Part shown: positions 17,018 through 26,335 of the stretch, in pieces
Position numbering within the stretch: the stretch's first letter is position 1
Layout of the letters: every line of letters begins with the position of its first letter
Assembly: GCF_003858645.1 (NCBI RefSeq)
Contig: NZ_RQJP01000004.1
Coordinates: 372,001-436,000 of the forward strand
DNA: 64,000 nt
Direction of reading: 5' to 3'
Source of the DNA: Larkinella knui
Lineage (GTDB): Bacteria; Bacteroidota; Bacteroidia; Cytophagales; Spirosomataceae
Translations under genes and position numbers: made by a program
The notes under the pieces: model-generated
Seen by the model: only the letters and a program-made list of their open reading frames with translations
Told to the model about the DNA's origin: nothing
Database searches by the model: none

Positions 17018-18271
17018 ATGAGAAAGATTAAGGTATCGGTCACGCTTGGTTGTATTTTCGTCCTATTGCTTTCCTTCACCAACGAATTTGCGGTTGCTCA
17101 AACCCCGACCCAACGGGTTACAGACGCTCCCAATTCTGCTTTTGAACTCAAAAATGGCGACCGGGTGGTTTTTCTGGGCAACTCGCTGTTCGAGAATGAT
17201 TTTCAGTATGGATACCTGGAGCTGGCCCTGACCACCCGCTGGCCCGACCGGGACGTTACCTTCCGCAACCTGGGCTGGACCGGCGATGATGTGTACGGCG
17301 TGGCCCGGAGTACGATTACGAACCCGCCCACTGGCTACGAATTGCTGCTGGGCGAACTCACGAAAGCAAAGCCCACCGTTGTTTTTCTGGCCTATGGCGG
17401 GGTTGAAGCCGAAGCCGGCGAGGCCGGTCTGCCCGTTTTTAAGGAAGGAGTAACGAAACTGCTCGACAAAATCGACCAGCTGGGTGCAAAAGCCATTCTG
17501 TTGTCGCCCATTCCGGTAATTTCCGCCGATTCGGCCCAGAACCGGGCGAAGCGCAATGCCATGCTGGAGGTGTATGCTTCGGCGATTGCCAAAATCGCTG
17601 CCGAGCGCGGCAAGCGGTTTATCGATCTGTTCAAACCGATTCAGGAGATCAGCCAAAAGGCCGTTCTGACGGAAAATGGCATTCACCTGAACGAAACCGG
17701 CTACTATTACCTCACGACCACGCTGGAAAAAAGCCTGGGACTGCCCCCGCGAACGAAACCCGTTGCGATAAGCGTTTCTAAAAATACCGCCGAAACGACG
17801 GCTCCGGCTAAAATTCTGAATTCCGGTATGACCGACAGCGGTTTGAAATTTACGCTGGATGAAGCCATTCTGCCGCTTCCGCTGCCGCAGGAGGGTCCCG
17901 AACTAACCAATCAGGGACCCGTGATTAAAATAACCGGTTTGAAAAAAGGATTTTATACCCTTACCGCCGACGATCAGGAAGTGATTACGGCCTCGGCTAA
18001 AAACTGGGAAGACGGCGTTGAGATCAAACAGGGGCCTTCGTTTACCCAGGTCCGCGAATTGCGTCAGATGATCTTAAAAAAGAATGACCTGTTCTTTTTC
18101 CAATACCGCCCGCTGAACACGACCTACATTCTGGGCTTTCGCTCCTACGAACAAGGCCGTCACGTGAAGGGGCTGGAGGAACAAAGCATCCTTATCAAGT
18201 GGCTGGAAGGGCAAATTGCCTTAAACCGCACGCCCAAATCAAGCGTCTATCACCTTACCCTTTTAAAGTAA
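17018..18271 (+). CDS. SGNH/GDSL-family hydrolase, PVC-haem-associated type
   Basis: A 417-residue secreted protein with a signal peptide ending near AVAQ (residue 28). Block I reads VVFLGNSLFEND, and further blocks are TFRNLGWTGDDVYGVAR and VFLAYGGVEAE. Block V reads ENGIHLNETGY, where many SGNH enzymes have Asp before the catalytic His and this protein has Asn-Gly-Ile-His. In my recollection this subfamily commonly shows NGIHL, so it may be the group norm rather than loss of activity. The last ~150 residues form an additional beta-rich domain. It abuts the PVC-haem gene with no spacer (TAA then ATG), a pairing suggesting joint action on an ester-substituted glycan, for example deacetylation. 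Substrate unknown. Confidence 0.82.
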   Translation: MRKIKVSVTLGCIFVLLLSFTNEFAVAQTPTQRVTDAPNSAFELKNGDRVVFLGNSLFENDFQYGYLELALTTRWPDRDVTFRNLGWTGDDVYGVARSTITNPPTGYELLLGELTKAKPTVVFLAYGGVEAEAGEAGLPVFKEGVTKLLDKIDQLGAKAILLSPIPVISADSAQNRAKRNAMLEVYASAIAKIAAERGKRFIDLFKPIQEISQKAVLTENGIHLNETGYYYLTTTLEKSLGLPPRTKPVAISVSKNTAETTAPAKILNSGMTDSGLKFTLDEAILPLPLPQEGPELTNQGPVIKITGLKKGFYTLTADDQEVITASAKNWEDGVEIKQGPSFTQVRELRQMILKKNDLFFFQYRPLNTTYILGFRSYEQGRHVKGLEEQSILIKWLEGQIALNRTPKSSVYHLTLLK

Positions 18272-21200
18272 ATGAACGTCATGAAAACGAGCGGACCGTT
18301 GAAGTTTCTCCGCCGACTAATCCTGCTTCCGGTCATTCTGCTGATTACTTCTTCCGTCAAGCAGGACGACCGCAAAGACAATCCCGATCCGGATGTAAAG
18401 CACGAACTCGAATCGTTCAAAATTGCCGACGGTTTTGAGGTAACGCTGTTTGCTGCCGAACCGCTGGTGGCCAAACCCATCCAGATGAACTGGGACGCCG
18501 ACGGTCGGTTGTGGGTGGTGAGCAGTACGGCCTACCCGCACCTGAAAACCGGTGAAGAAGCGAACGACAAGATTTTTGTGCTCGAAGATACGGACGGCGA
18601 CGGCAAAGCCGACAAATCAACCATTTTTGCCGAAGGATTGCTGACACCCACCGGTATTTTGCCGGGCGATGGCGGGGTTTATGTGGCCAATTCCACCGAA
18701 ATACTCCACTTCGCGGATACGGACGGCGATGGCAAAGCCGATAAAAAACGCCGGATTCTGAACGGGTTTGGCACCGCCGATACGCACCACCTCATCCATA
18801 CGTTCCGCTGGGGACCGGAAGGGTTGCTGTATTTCAACCAGTCCATTTACATCTACAGCCACGTCGAAACGCCCACCGGTATCAAGCGGCTGGAAGGTGG
18901 TGGCGTCTGGCAACTGAATCCCAAAAAACTCGAACTGGACATCTACGCCAAAGGCTTGATCAATCCGTGGGGCTTGCAATTTGACCGCTGGGGACAATCG
19001 TTCCTGACCGACGGCGCAGGAGGTGAAGGCATCAACTACGCGTTTCCGGGGGCCACCTTTGTCACCTCGCCGGGTGCCGCCCGCATCCTGCGGGGCTTGA
19101 ATCCGGGCCAGCCCAAGCACAGCGGACTGGAAGTGATTTCCGGTCGGCACCTGCCCGAATCCTGGCAGGGCAGCGTAATTACCAACGACTTCCGGGCCAA
19201 CCGCATCAACCGGTTCAAGCTGGAAGAACAGGGCAGCGGGTATGCCTCCAAGCAGGTCGAGGATCTGTTGTGGACGGATGACGTCGCGTTTCGTCCGGTG
19301 GATATTTCCGTGGGCCCGGATGGGGCCATTTACGTAGCCGACTGGTACAACCCGATCATTCAGCACGGGGAGGTGGATTTTCACGATCCGCGCCGGGACC
19401 AGCAACATGGCCGGATCTGGCGGATTGTGGCTAAAAACCGCCCTCTGGTTAAAAAGCCGTCTTTGACCAAGGCCAGCGTGGCTGAACTGTTGGAAACGCT
19501 GAAGGTACCGGAAGACTGGACCCGTTCACAGGCCAAGCAAATTCTGAAAGCCCGCGGAGCCAAAGACGTAATTCCGGCCCTCCAGAAATGGGTGCAGGAA
19601 CTGGACAAAAAGGACGCCAATTACGAGCATCATTTACTCGAAGCTCTTTGGACGTACCAAACGCTGGAGGTGGTGAACGAGCCGCTGCTGTTGAGCCTGC
19701 TGAATGCTCAAAGCCACAACGCCCGGGCTGCGGCTTTGCGCGCCCTTGAACTGTGGTCAAATAAAATAAATAACATTCCGGCCTTGCTGACTAAAGCGGT
19801 GGCCGATAAACACCCTCAGGTGCGTCTGGAAGCGGTTATTGCCCTGCGGAAAGTCAAAACGGCGGAATCGGCCCGGACGGCGTTGTCGGTGCTGGACCAG
19901 TCGATGGATGAGTTTCTGGATTATGCCCTCTGGCAAACCGTCCGGGAACTGGAACCGCAGTGGGCGAAACGGCTGAAGACCGAACCCGGTTTTTTCGGTA
20001 ACGCCCGAAATACCGCCTTTGCCCTGAAATCGGCGAGCAGTCCGGAAGCGGTTTCGCAACTGGTCCAGCTGTATCAGAACGATCAGGTGCCCGAAGCATA
20101 CCAGAAGGACGTGCTGGGGTCGATTGCCCGGTACGGAACGGCGGCCGATCTGGCGCTCCTGTTCGACAAAGCCGTTCAGGGAAATACCGGATCGAACAAA
20201 AGCGTTGCCGCCCAGCTGGCCGCTCTGGAAGATGCCGCCCGCCGGGGTGTGAAACCGGGCCAGAACCTGAACCGGATTACCGCTTTTATCCAGAATGAGG
20301 ATGAGGCCGTAGCCACCAGCGCCATCCGGTTGGTCGGCTTGTGGCACCTGGACGAGTTGACCGGAACGCTGGTTAGCCTGGCGCGGAAAGAAGACAAAAA
20401 TACCCGAAAAGCCGCCCTGGGTGCCCTGGCTACTTTGAAGAATGACCCGTCCCGAAAAGCGTTGATCGACCTGACGGGCGGAAAAAATCCGGCTGATTTG
20501 CGACTGGCTGCGGCCTCGCAACTGGTTTCGGTCGACGCTGCGGAAGCGGCCCACATTGGTACGGACCTGCTGCGGACGTTACCGGCGCAAACCGATGTGT
20601 CCGAACTTTTTCAGGCGTTTTTAACCAGCAAACCCAACGCCCGGGCACTGGCCGAAGAGTTGACCGCCCGCAAAATACCGGAAAACCGGGCCAGAGAAGG
20701 GCGGCAGATTCTGCAACGCCGGGTTCCCTACAACCTGCGCAACGACGAGGATGTGAAGCTTTTGACGAAATCGCTCGAAGCTTCGGGTGGGGTGCTGGCT
20801 CCCGAAAAAATGCCGCAGGAACTGAATGCGCAGGAGATCAGCGGTCTGGCTAAAGTGGCCAAAGAAACCGCCGACCCCGTTAAAGGAGAGCTGGTTTTCC
20901 GGAAAAGTACGCTGACGTGCCTAACGTGCCACGCAATTGGCGGAGCCGGGGGCCGCATCGGCCCGGATTTGAGTAGTCTCGGAACGAGTTCGCCCGCCGA
21001 AACCATCATCAAATCGATTCTTTACCCGAACCAGTCCATCAAAGAAGGGTACGAACTGCAACGCATTGCGAAAAAAGACGGCAGTGAACTCATGGGATAC
21101 ATCGTCAGCAACGGTACCTCGGAACTGGTAATGCGCGATGTTACGGGTACGGAAGTTTCGGTTCCCAAAAGCCAGATCAACGTCATTGAAAAAGTGCCGG

Positions 21201-21763
21201 GTTCGCTCATGCCAGCGGGTTTGACGGCCAGTCTGGACAAGGAGGAGTTTATCAACCTCGTCGGTTTTCTTTCCAAAATGGGCGAATCCGGGAAATTCCG
21301 GGTGCCTACGGCCCGGTTTGTCCGGCGCTGGAACACCGTTGCGGCCACGAAGGAGTTGACCGCAAAGATTCGCGGAGAAGGCGCCGGCTACCTCGTGAAA
21401 GAGAACGCGAAAGTATCCTTCCAACCGGCTTACAGCAAGGTTTCGGGCGAACTGCCGGTGGATGAACTGCCGGTTATCGAAGCCAATGCGAACAAACGGT
21501 ATAGTTTTGTACGGTTTGAAATTGAAGTCGTCAGCAAGGGAAATGTGAATCTGGCTCTGAATTCAACGGCGGGCATTACCGCCTGGGTGGGTCAAAAACC
21601 GCTCAAACTGACCGATCGCGGCATCGTTGCCGATCTTCCGCAGGGCGTCCATGCCATCACGCTGGCCATCGACCGAAGTGTGCAGAAGGACGGGCCATTA
21701 ACCGTTCAGCTACTGGATGCGGAGAACTCACCGGCGCAAACCCGATTGGTGATGGGAAGGTAA
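18272..21763 (+). CDS. PVC-type haem-binding CxxCH protein with dehydrogenase-like propeller and HEAT repeats
   Basis: A 1163-residue exported protein. The start is at 18272, with a second ATG at 18281. The N-terminal signal is followed by a membrane-bound-dehydrogenase-type beta-propeller (about 45-385) that carries two calcium-binding loops DTDGDGKADK, near residues 108 and 150. HEAT-like helical repeats fill about 400-800. A c-type haem site CLTCH (Cys883, Cys886, His887) lies in the FRKSTLTCLTCHAIGGAGGRIGPDLSSLG block typical of the Planctomycetes-Verrucomicrobia-Chlamydiae haem-domain family, and a late beta domain follows. The likely role is periplasmic or surface oxidation of a sugar or alcohol with electron transfer through the haem. 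Its position after susCD and SGNH supports a role in carbohydrate use, but the reaction has not been shown. Confidence 0.87.
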   Translation: MNVMKTSGPLKFLRRLILLPVILLITSSVKQDDRKDNPDPDVKHELESFKIADGFEVTLFAAEPLVAKPIQMNWDADGRLWVVSSTAYPHLKTGEEANDKIFVLEDTDGDGKADKSTIFAEGLLTPTGILPGDGGVYVANSTEILHFADTDGDGKADKKRRILNGFGTADTHHLIHTFRWGPEGLLYFNQSIYIYSHVETPTGIKRLEGGGVWQLNPKKLELDIYAKGLINPWGLQFDRWGQSFLTDGAGGEGINYAFPGATFVTSPGAARILRGLNPGQPKHSGLEVISGRHLPESWQGSVITNDFRANRINRFKLEEQGSGYASKQVEDLLWTDDVAFRPVDISVGPDGAIYVADWYNPIIQHGEVDFHDPRRDQQHGRIWRIVAKNRPLVKKPSLTKASVAELLETLKVPEDWTRSQAKQILKARGAKDVIPALQKWVQELDKKDANYEHHLLEALWTYQTLEVVNEPLLLSLLNAQSHNARAAALRALELWSNKINNIPALLTKAVADKHPQVRLEAVIALRKVKTAESARTALSVLDQSMDEFLDYALWQTVRELEPQWAKRLKTEPGFFGNARNTAFALKSASSPEAVSQLVQLYQNDQVPEAYQKDVLGSIARYGTAADLALLFDKAVQGNTGSNKSVAAQLAALEDAARRGVKPGQNLNRITAFIQNEDEAVATSAIRLVGLWHLDELTGTLVSLARKEDKNTRKAALGALATLKNDPSRKALIDLTGGKNPADLRLAAASQLVSVDAAEAAHIGTDLLRTLPAQTDVSELFQAFLTSKPNARALAEELTARKIPENRAREGRQILQRRVPYNLRNDEDVKLLTKSLEASGGVLAPEKMPQELNAQEISGLAKVAKETADPVKGELVFRKSTLTCLTCHAIGGAGGRIGPDLSSLGTSSPAETIIKSILYPNQSIKEGYELQRIAKKDGSELMGYIVSNGTSELVMRDVTGTEVSVPKSQINVIEKVPGSLMPAGLTASLDKEEFINLVGFLSKMGESGKFRVPTARFVRRWNTVAATKELTAKIRGEGAGYLVKENAKVSFQPAYSKVSGELPVDELPVIEANANKRYSFVRFEIEVVSKGNVNLALNSTAGITAWVGQKPLKLTDRGIVADLPQGVHAITLAIDRSVQKDGPLTVQLLDAENSPAQTRLVMGR

Positions 21764-21819
21764 CGACTGAATTTTACCAGCAACAGAGATGTAAGTGTCT
21801 TTCTAACAAAGAGTTGGCC

Positions 21820-22794
21820 ATGAAGAGCAAAGCCGCCTGCCGCTATCCGGTCACCAAACCGTTTGAATACACCGGTTCGAGAATCCGGATTCAGAGGATG
21901 AACCACGCCGGTTTTGGGGTGACCGGGTGGCGGTATGCGCTGCTTTGGCTGCTAACGGGTGCCGTTGTGATGGCTTGCCAGAACGCACCCAAGACGGACG
22001 AACCGGAAGTAATTAACCAACCCGGTTTTCCACTGACTAACCCCACCCGCGCCCTGGTCAACACCCTGGAAGCCCGACCGCTTTGGAGTCGGTTGCTGAC
22101 CTATTACCAGCGCAACAGCAGACGAAAGTCCGAATCGGTGTTGCAATACGGCGAACCGTTCATTCTTGGCTTGAAAGACAGCGTTCTGACGCTGGCGGAA
22201 AACTACAAACCGCAGACCCTGCTTTACATCAATGGCAAAGCCGCGTCGATGGCCCTGCTGGCGAAGCTGAAAATGAACTACGTCGAAGATCTTTTTATCC
22301 TGCATCAGTTTGACGGAATCGACAATCCGGATCCTCATCCGTATCGTATATTGATCCAGATCAGCGACCGATCAATGCCGCTGCTGCCGGGCCGGTATCA
22401 GCTGATGGCGCTCCTGCAGGCTTCGGCAATTTCGGATCATCCGCTGGGCACTACGCACGTGTTTACGATGAATAAACTGCTGGAAGCGACTTTTTTCGGG
22501 TATAAAAACGTGTTCGTAAAACGGACTAAAAACCAGCATTTGAAGGTTCAGGATGAGTACATCAATGATATTGCGGTTTTCATCAACGGAATTCCGGTGG
22601 ATCCCAAAGAGGTGGAAACCGTGCATGTACGCGAAGTGGACCGGCTTTACACCCGCGAACGGCCGTTTACGGCCTGGATGCGAAGCAAAAAACGCGAAAA
22701 CCGGTACGCGCTTTTTATCAAAACGTCGCCCAAACGGGCCCAACGCGACAGCAGCTATTACGTATTCAGTCCCTTTTATTCCGGTGATTTTTAA
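21820..22794 (+). CDS. BlaR1-C-terminal-like lipoprotein, no protease domain
   Basis: A 324-residue protein; I use the ATG at 21820, with an in-frame TTG at 21814 as the alternative. Residues 9-30 (YPVTKPFEYTGSRIRIQRMN) resemble the linker before the last helix of BlaR1-type proteins (compare KSRISMMNR in the protein at 4114). A hydrophobic segment ends LTGAVVMACQ, which may be a membrane helix or an internal lipobox. The remainder is periplasmic and contains TLLYINGKA and DIAVFINGIPVDPKEVETVHVREV, the ING-type pattern shared with the protein at 5860. Probably a relative of that protein. It follows the PVC-haem gene by 56 bases. Function unknown. Confidence 0.55.
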   Translation: MKSKAACRYPVTKPFEYTGSRIRIQRMNHAGFGVTGWRYALLWLLTGAVVMACQNAPKTDEPEVINQPGFPLTNPTRALVNTLEARPLWSRLLTYYQRNSRRKSESVLQYGEPFILGLKDSVLTLAENYKPQTLLYINGKAASMALLAKLKMNYVEDLFILHQFDGIDNPDPHPYRILIQISDRSMPLLPGRYQLMALLQASAISDHPLGTTHVFTMNKLLEATFFGYKNVFVKRTKNQHLKVQDEYINDIAVFINGIPVDPKEVETVHVREVDRLYTRERPFTAWMRSKKRENRYALFIKTSPKRAQRDSSYYVFSPFYSGDF

Positions 22795-23488
22795 CGCTTT
22801 GCGACGCTACGTGAACCTGATCTTTTTCCTGCTTTTCCTGGCCTGTACCCAACCCGGCACCGACGATGTTATGACGACCAACCCCACGGCCAACGCCAAC
22901 TACCTCGCTCTCGGCGATTCGTATACCATTGGTGAGAGCGTTCCGGAAGCCGATCGCTGGAGCGTTCAACTGGCCGGTTTGCTGCGGAAAGAAGGGCTGA
23001 ACATCACCGACCCCGACATCATCGCCCGCACCGGCTGGACCACCAGCGAATTGAGCGACGCGATCAAACAGAGCGGTAATCAGAAAACGTACCAGTTGGT
23101 TTCGCTGCTGATTGGCGTCAACAACCAGTTTCGGGGGCAAAGTCTGGAAACCTACCGAACCGAATTCCGGGCCTTGCTCCAGACCGCCATCCGGTTTGCG
23201 AACGAGAAGCCCAAGCGGGTTTTTGTCTTGTCGATCCCCGATTGGGGCGTCAGTCCGTATGCGGCAAACCGCAACCGCCAGCAGATTGCGAAAGAAATCG
23301 ATGCGTTCAACGACGTGGCGCAGGAAGAATGCAAAAAAGCCGGTATTGCCTACGTCGATATTACGCCGACCTCACGCACGGCGGCCAGTGATCCATCGCA
23401 AATTGCCGAAGACAACCTGCATTTTTCGGGGAAACAATACCGCCAGTGGGCCGAGAAAGCCGCGCCGGTGGTGAAGAGTTTATTGTAG
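22784..23488 (+). CDS. SGNH/GDSL hydrolase lipoprotein
   Basis: An esterase-like lipoprotein of about 234 residues. The GTG at 22784 overlaps the preceding gene by 11 bases; TTG 22799 and GTG 22811 are alternatives, and all give a leader ending FLLFLACTQ with a lipidated Cys. Block I is YLALGDSYTIGE with the nucleophilic Ser in GDS; LLIGVNNQFRG supplies the block III Asn; DNLHFSGKQY gives the Asp-x-x-His of block V. All catalytic residues are therefore present, unlike the SGNH protein at 17018. The family hydrolyses ester bonds of lipids or acylated sugars. It ends two bases before the stop of the convergent MORN-like gene. Confidence 0.85.
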   Translation: MIFNALRRYVNLIFFLLFLACTQPGTDDVMTTNPTANANYLALGDSYTIGESVPEADRWSVQLAGLLRKEGLNITDPDIIARTGWTTSELSDAIKQSGNQKTYQLVSLLIGVNNQFRGQSLETYRTEFRALLQTAIRFANEKPKRVFVLSIPDWGVSPYAANRNRQQIAKEIDAFNDVAQEECKKAGIAYVDITPTSRTAASDPSQIAEDNLHFSGKQYRQWAEKAAPVVKSLL

Positions 23489-23490
23489 AA

Positions 23491-24432
23491 TTACTGATCG
23501 TCCTCGGCCACTTCTTTTTCCTTCGGCCGTTCGTAGGTCACCTTTCCCTTGTCGTCCCACTCGCTGATAACGTACGGTTCAAACTCCTCGGTCCAGCGGT
23601 CGCGGCCGTATTGGGTGATTTTCTTGCGTTGCCGGCGAAACTGGTAATATTCAATCCAGCGACCGACTTTCACGCCGTTGTCATACTTGCCTTCAACGGC
23701 CAGTTGGCCGCCTTCGTAGAACGCCAGGTACTGCCCGTTGATTTTGCCAAACTCCTTCGGCAGCACTTCCTTGATTTTGGTATGTGCCGAATCGTAATAC
23801 GTAATCTCGGATTCGGCGGGAAAACCGCGATCCCATTTCTGCTTGTCGAGGAGCTTGTAGTTGGCGTCGTATTTTTCCCAGCGGCCGTCTTTGGCCCCCA
23901 CGTAATAGAAGCCTTCTTCGAGCAGAATTCCGTTCTGATACCGTTTATACGGCCCGTGCATGATCATGACTTTTTCCTTGTCTTTGATCAGCGACGACGA
24001 AACACGCTGGGCTTTGGGATCGAACCAATAGGTTTCGCGGACGTACGGATTGGGTTGCCGGTATTGCTTCAAAACCGTAAATTTCTCGATGATGGTCCGG
24101 TCGCCACTGCCAAACTTGGTATACTGTTCAACAATCGGCAGGCCCTCGTATTCCGTCCGCGACAGTTTTTGTTTCTTCCGCCGTTCGGCTTTATCCTTCT
24201 GGTCTTTTTTGAATTGCTGTACTTTCAGACCCAGATCCGGCAGGGTTTCACTCACCAGATTGTCGACACCGGTCGGTACCAGCGACGGCCCCGATTTGTC
24301 GGATTTCTTCGACTTCTTCGTAACCGGGGCTTGTGACGTCGTGAATGAGTTTTCGACGGGCGAGGTAGTGGTTTGCGCCGTTCCTGTCAGCCAGCTACCC
24401 AGTAATAACCCAAGTATCGTAATTCGTTTCAT
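23491..24432 (-). CDS. Secreted MORN-like repeat protein
   Basis: A 313-residue exported protein with signal peptide MKRITILGLLLGSWLTGTAQ. After a Lys-rich linker it contains spaced repeats of the type GPYKRYQNGILLEEGFYYVG, KDGRWEKYDANYKLLDKQKW, GQYLAFYEGGQLAVEGKYDN and GRWIEYYQF, which match the MORN variant repeat found in YwqK-like proteins. The highly charged tail ends EVAEDDQ. Such proteins are frequent in Bacteroidota and mostly uncharacterised; a cell-surface or periplasmic role is inferred. The gene is divergent from the GDP-fucose synthase gene. Confidence 0.65.
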   Translation of the reverse strand: MKRITILGLLLGSWLTGTAQTTTSPVENSFTTSQAPVTKKSKKSDKSGPSLVPTGVDNLVSETLPDLGLKVQQFKKDQKDKAERRKKQKLSRTEYEGLPIVEQYTKFGSGDRTIIEKFTVLKQYRQPNPYVRETYWFDPKAQRVSSSLIKDKEKVMIMHGPYKRYQNGILLEEGFYYVGAKDGRWEKYDANYKLLDKQKWDRGFPAESEITYYDSAHTKIKEVLPKEFGKINGQYLAFYEGGQLAVEGKYDNGVKVGRWIEYYQFRRQRKKITQYGRDRWTEEFEPYVISEWDDKGKVTYERPKEKEVAEDDQ

Positions 24433-24536
24433 GCAGCAATAAATCCCATTCGGATTGACCGTATAATGGGAACGCTTTTGATCTGGTTTTATTTTCTCAG
24501 AAACCGTGCCTAACTTTAGTACTAAATTACTGAATT

Positions 24537-25478
24537 GTGGAAAAAGACGCTAAAATATACGTAGCCGGCCACCGGGGCATGGTCGGGTCGGCCATCGTTC
24601 GGAAACTTCAGTCGGAAGGATTCGAAAATCTGTTGTTTCGCACCTCGTCTGAACTGGATTTACGCAACCAGGCGGCCGTTGAAGATTTTTTTCAAACCGA
24701 AAAGCCGGATTATGTCGTACTGGCCGCAGCAAAAGTAGGCGGTATTGTGGCAAATAATACCTATCGCGCTGAGTTTCTGTACGATAATTTGCTGATCGAA
24801 GCCCATATCATTCACAACGCCTACGTGACGGGCGTAAAAAAACTGCTGTTTCTGGGGTCATCCTGCATTTATCCGAAACTGGCTCCGCAGCCGTTGAAAG
24901 AGGAATACCTGCTGAGCGGTTTTCTGGAGCCAACCAATGAACCTTACGCCATCGCTAAAATAACCGGTATTAAACTCTGCGAAGCTTACCGGAGCCAGTA
25001 CGGTTGTAACTTCATTTCGGCGATGCCAACCAACCTGTACGGACCGAACGACAACTACGATTTGCAGGGATCACACGTTCTGCCGGCCTTGATCCGCAAA
25101 TTTCACGAAGCGAAAGTCAACAGCCAGCCGTTTGTGGAAGTGTGGGGAACAGGCACACCGCGCCGGGAATTTCTGCACGCCGACGACCTGGCCGACGCCT
25201 GTTTTTTCCTGATGCAAAACTACGACGAAGCGCTGTTTGTCAACGTCGGAACCGGCGAAGACGTCACGATTCGGGAACTGGTGGAACAGGTGCAGCAGGT
25301 GGTGGGCTACGAAGGCGAAATCCGCTGGAACACCGACCGGCCCGACGGAACCCCCCGCAAACTAATGGATGTGTCGCGGCTCCACGACATGGGCTGGAAA
25401 CACACGACAGAACTCAAAGACGGCCTGGAACGCACGTATCAGGACTTCCTGGCCAACGTGGAATTGTATGTGGAGTGA
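24537..25478 (+). CDS. fcl: GDP-L-fucose synthase
   Basis: A 313-residue short-chain dehydrogenase/reductase that converts GDP-4-keto-6-deoxymannose to GDP-L-fucose with NADPH. The start is GTG ([14 protein letters not shown]). The NADP-binding motif is [11 protein letters not shown] (residues 10-20). The catalytic residues are seen in [10 protein letters not shown] and YAIAKITG (Tyr-x3-Lys), and [13 protein letters not shown] is the family substrate block. Length and motifs fit WcaG/Fcl closely. The partner gene gmd is not in this window. The neighbouring NeuD-like acyltransferase suggests surface-polysaccharide synthesis. TAACTTTA (24511-24518), 19 bases after TTTT, is a weak promoter candidate. 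Confidence 0.94.
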   Translation: MEKDAKIYVAGHRGMVGSAIVRKLQSEGFENLLFRTSSELDLRNQAAVEDFFQTEKPDYVVLAAAKVGGIVANNTYRAEFLYDNLLIEAHIIHNAYVTGVKKLLFLGSSCIYPKLAPQPLKEEYLLSGFLEPTNEPYAIAKITGIKLCEAYRSQYGCNFISAMPTNLYGPNDNYDLQGSHVLPALIRKFHEAKVNSQPFVEVWGTGTPRREFLHADDLADACFFLMQNYDEALFVNVGTGEDVTIRELVEQVQQVVGYEGEIRWNTDRPDGTPRKLMDVSRLHDMGWKHTTELKDGLERTYQDFLANVELYVE

Positions 25479-25487
25479 TTTGGGTTG

Positions 25488-25581
25488 TTACACAGAGTTG
25501 ATCGGAGAAAATCAGAGTTAACCAGAGTTTAAATTAATTTTCTCTGATCAACCCTGATTTTCTCCGATCAACTCTGTGTAA
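25488..25581. repeat. Inverted repeat, family A copy 1
   Basis: Arms 25488-25519 and 25550-25581 pair over 32 bases with one mismatch. The arm begins TTACACAGAGTTGATC. The element fills nearly the whole gap between the convergent fcl (stop at 25478) and NeuD-like (stop at 25586) genes. A second copy of the family is at 47812-47908. Probably a non-autonomous palindromic repeat that may also act as a two-way terminator. Confidence 0.85.
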
Positions 25582-25585
25582 TAGC

Positions 25586-26221
25586 TCATCCAACTTTCTT
25601 CGCCGGATTACCGAACACTGTCGTTCCCGCTTCCACGTTCTCGATCACGACCGAACCCGCGCCAATCCGGGCATTTTTGCCAATCGTCACCCCGGCAATC
25701 ACCGTTACGCCCGTGCCGATAAACGCGCCTTCCTCAATCGTGACCGCCGAATTAATGAAACTCCCCGTCCCGATGTGAACAAAATCGCCGAGTTTGGCCT
25801 GCGATTCGATGACCGAGCCCGACTGAATGATGCCATGCTGCCCGACTTCGGCGAAGGCGTTGATCACCACGCGGGCGGCAATCAGATTCCCGTGGCCGAT
25901 CGTGGCCAGGGTCGAAATCGTGGCGGTATCGTGAATGGCGTTGACCGGTTGAACGTGCCGCCGGTCGTTGAGCATTTTGACCAGTTTTTTCCGAACGCGC
26001 GTATCACCCAGCGCCACGAAGGCTTCGCATTTCTGGCCGATGAGTTTTAGAAAACCGTCGTCGTCGGTTTCACCCAACACCGTCACATCCCCGAATTCCT
26101 TGCCGTGTAATTTTTTATCGTCATCCAGCAAACCGTAGACGACCACGCCGTTGCGCTGAAAAATATCCAACGCCGTGACGCCTAAGCTGCCTGCTCCCAG
26201 GATGAGTACCGGATTCTCCAT
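25586..26221 (-). CDS. NeuD/PglD-like sugar O- or N-acyltransferase
   Basis: A 211-residue left-handed beta-helix acyltransferase. Residues 1-75 form the small Rossmann-like sugar-binding domain (VLILGAGSLGVTALDIF ... VYGLLDDDKK ... FVALGD). From about 95 the hexapeptide repeats run as ATIGHGNLIAARVVINAFAEVG, HGIIQSGSVIESQ, GDFVHIGTGSFI and GAFIGTGVTVIAGVTIG, ending in VFGNPAKKVG, which caps the acyl-CoA site. Members acetylate nucleotide sugars or sialic acid precursors for O-antigen, capsule or protein glycans. It converges on the fucose synthase gene, which fits a role in surface glycans. Substrate unknown. Confidence 0.88.
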   Translation of the reverse strand: MENPVLILGAGSLGVTALDIFQRNGVVVYGLLDDDKKLHGKEFGDVTVLGETDDDGFLKLIGQKCEAFVALGDTRVRKKLVKMLNDRRHVQPVNAIHDTATISTLATIGHGNLIAARVVINAFAEVGQHGIIQSGSVIESQAKLGDFVHIGTGSFINSAVTIEEGAFIGTGVTVIAGVTIGKNARIGAGSVVIENVEAGTTVFGNPAKKVG

Positions 26222-26335
26222 AATTAATTAATTACATTAAGGTATTGTTAATAAACCGCATAACGGTCCCGAAAAGTTTGCAATCCGGTAAAATTGAGGA
26301 AATACCAGACTCATAATCAAACTGTATTTTCGGAC

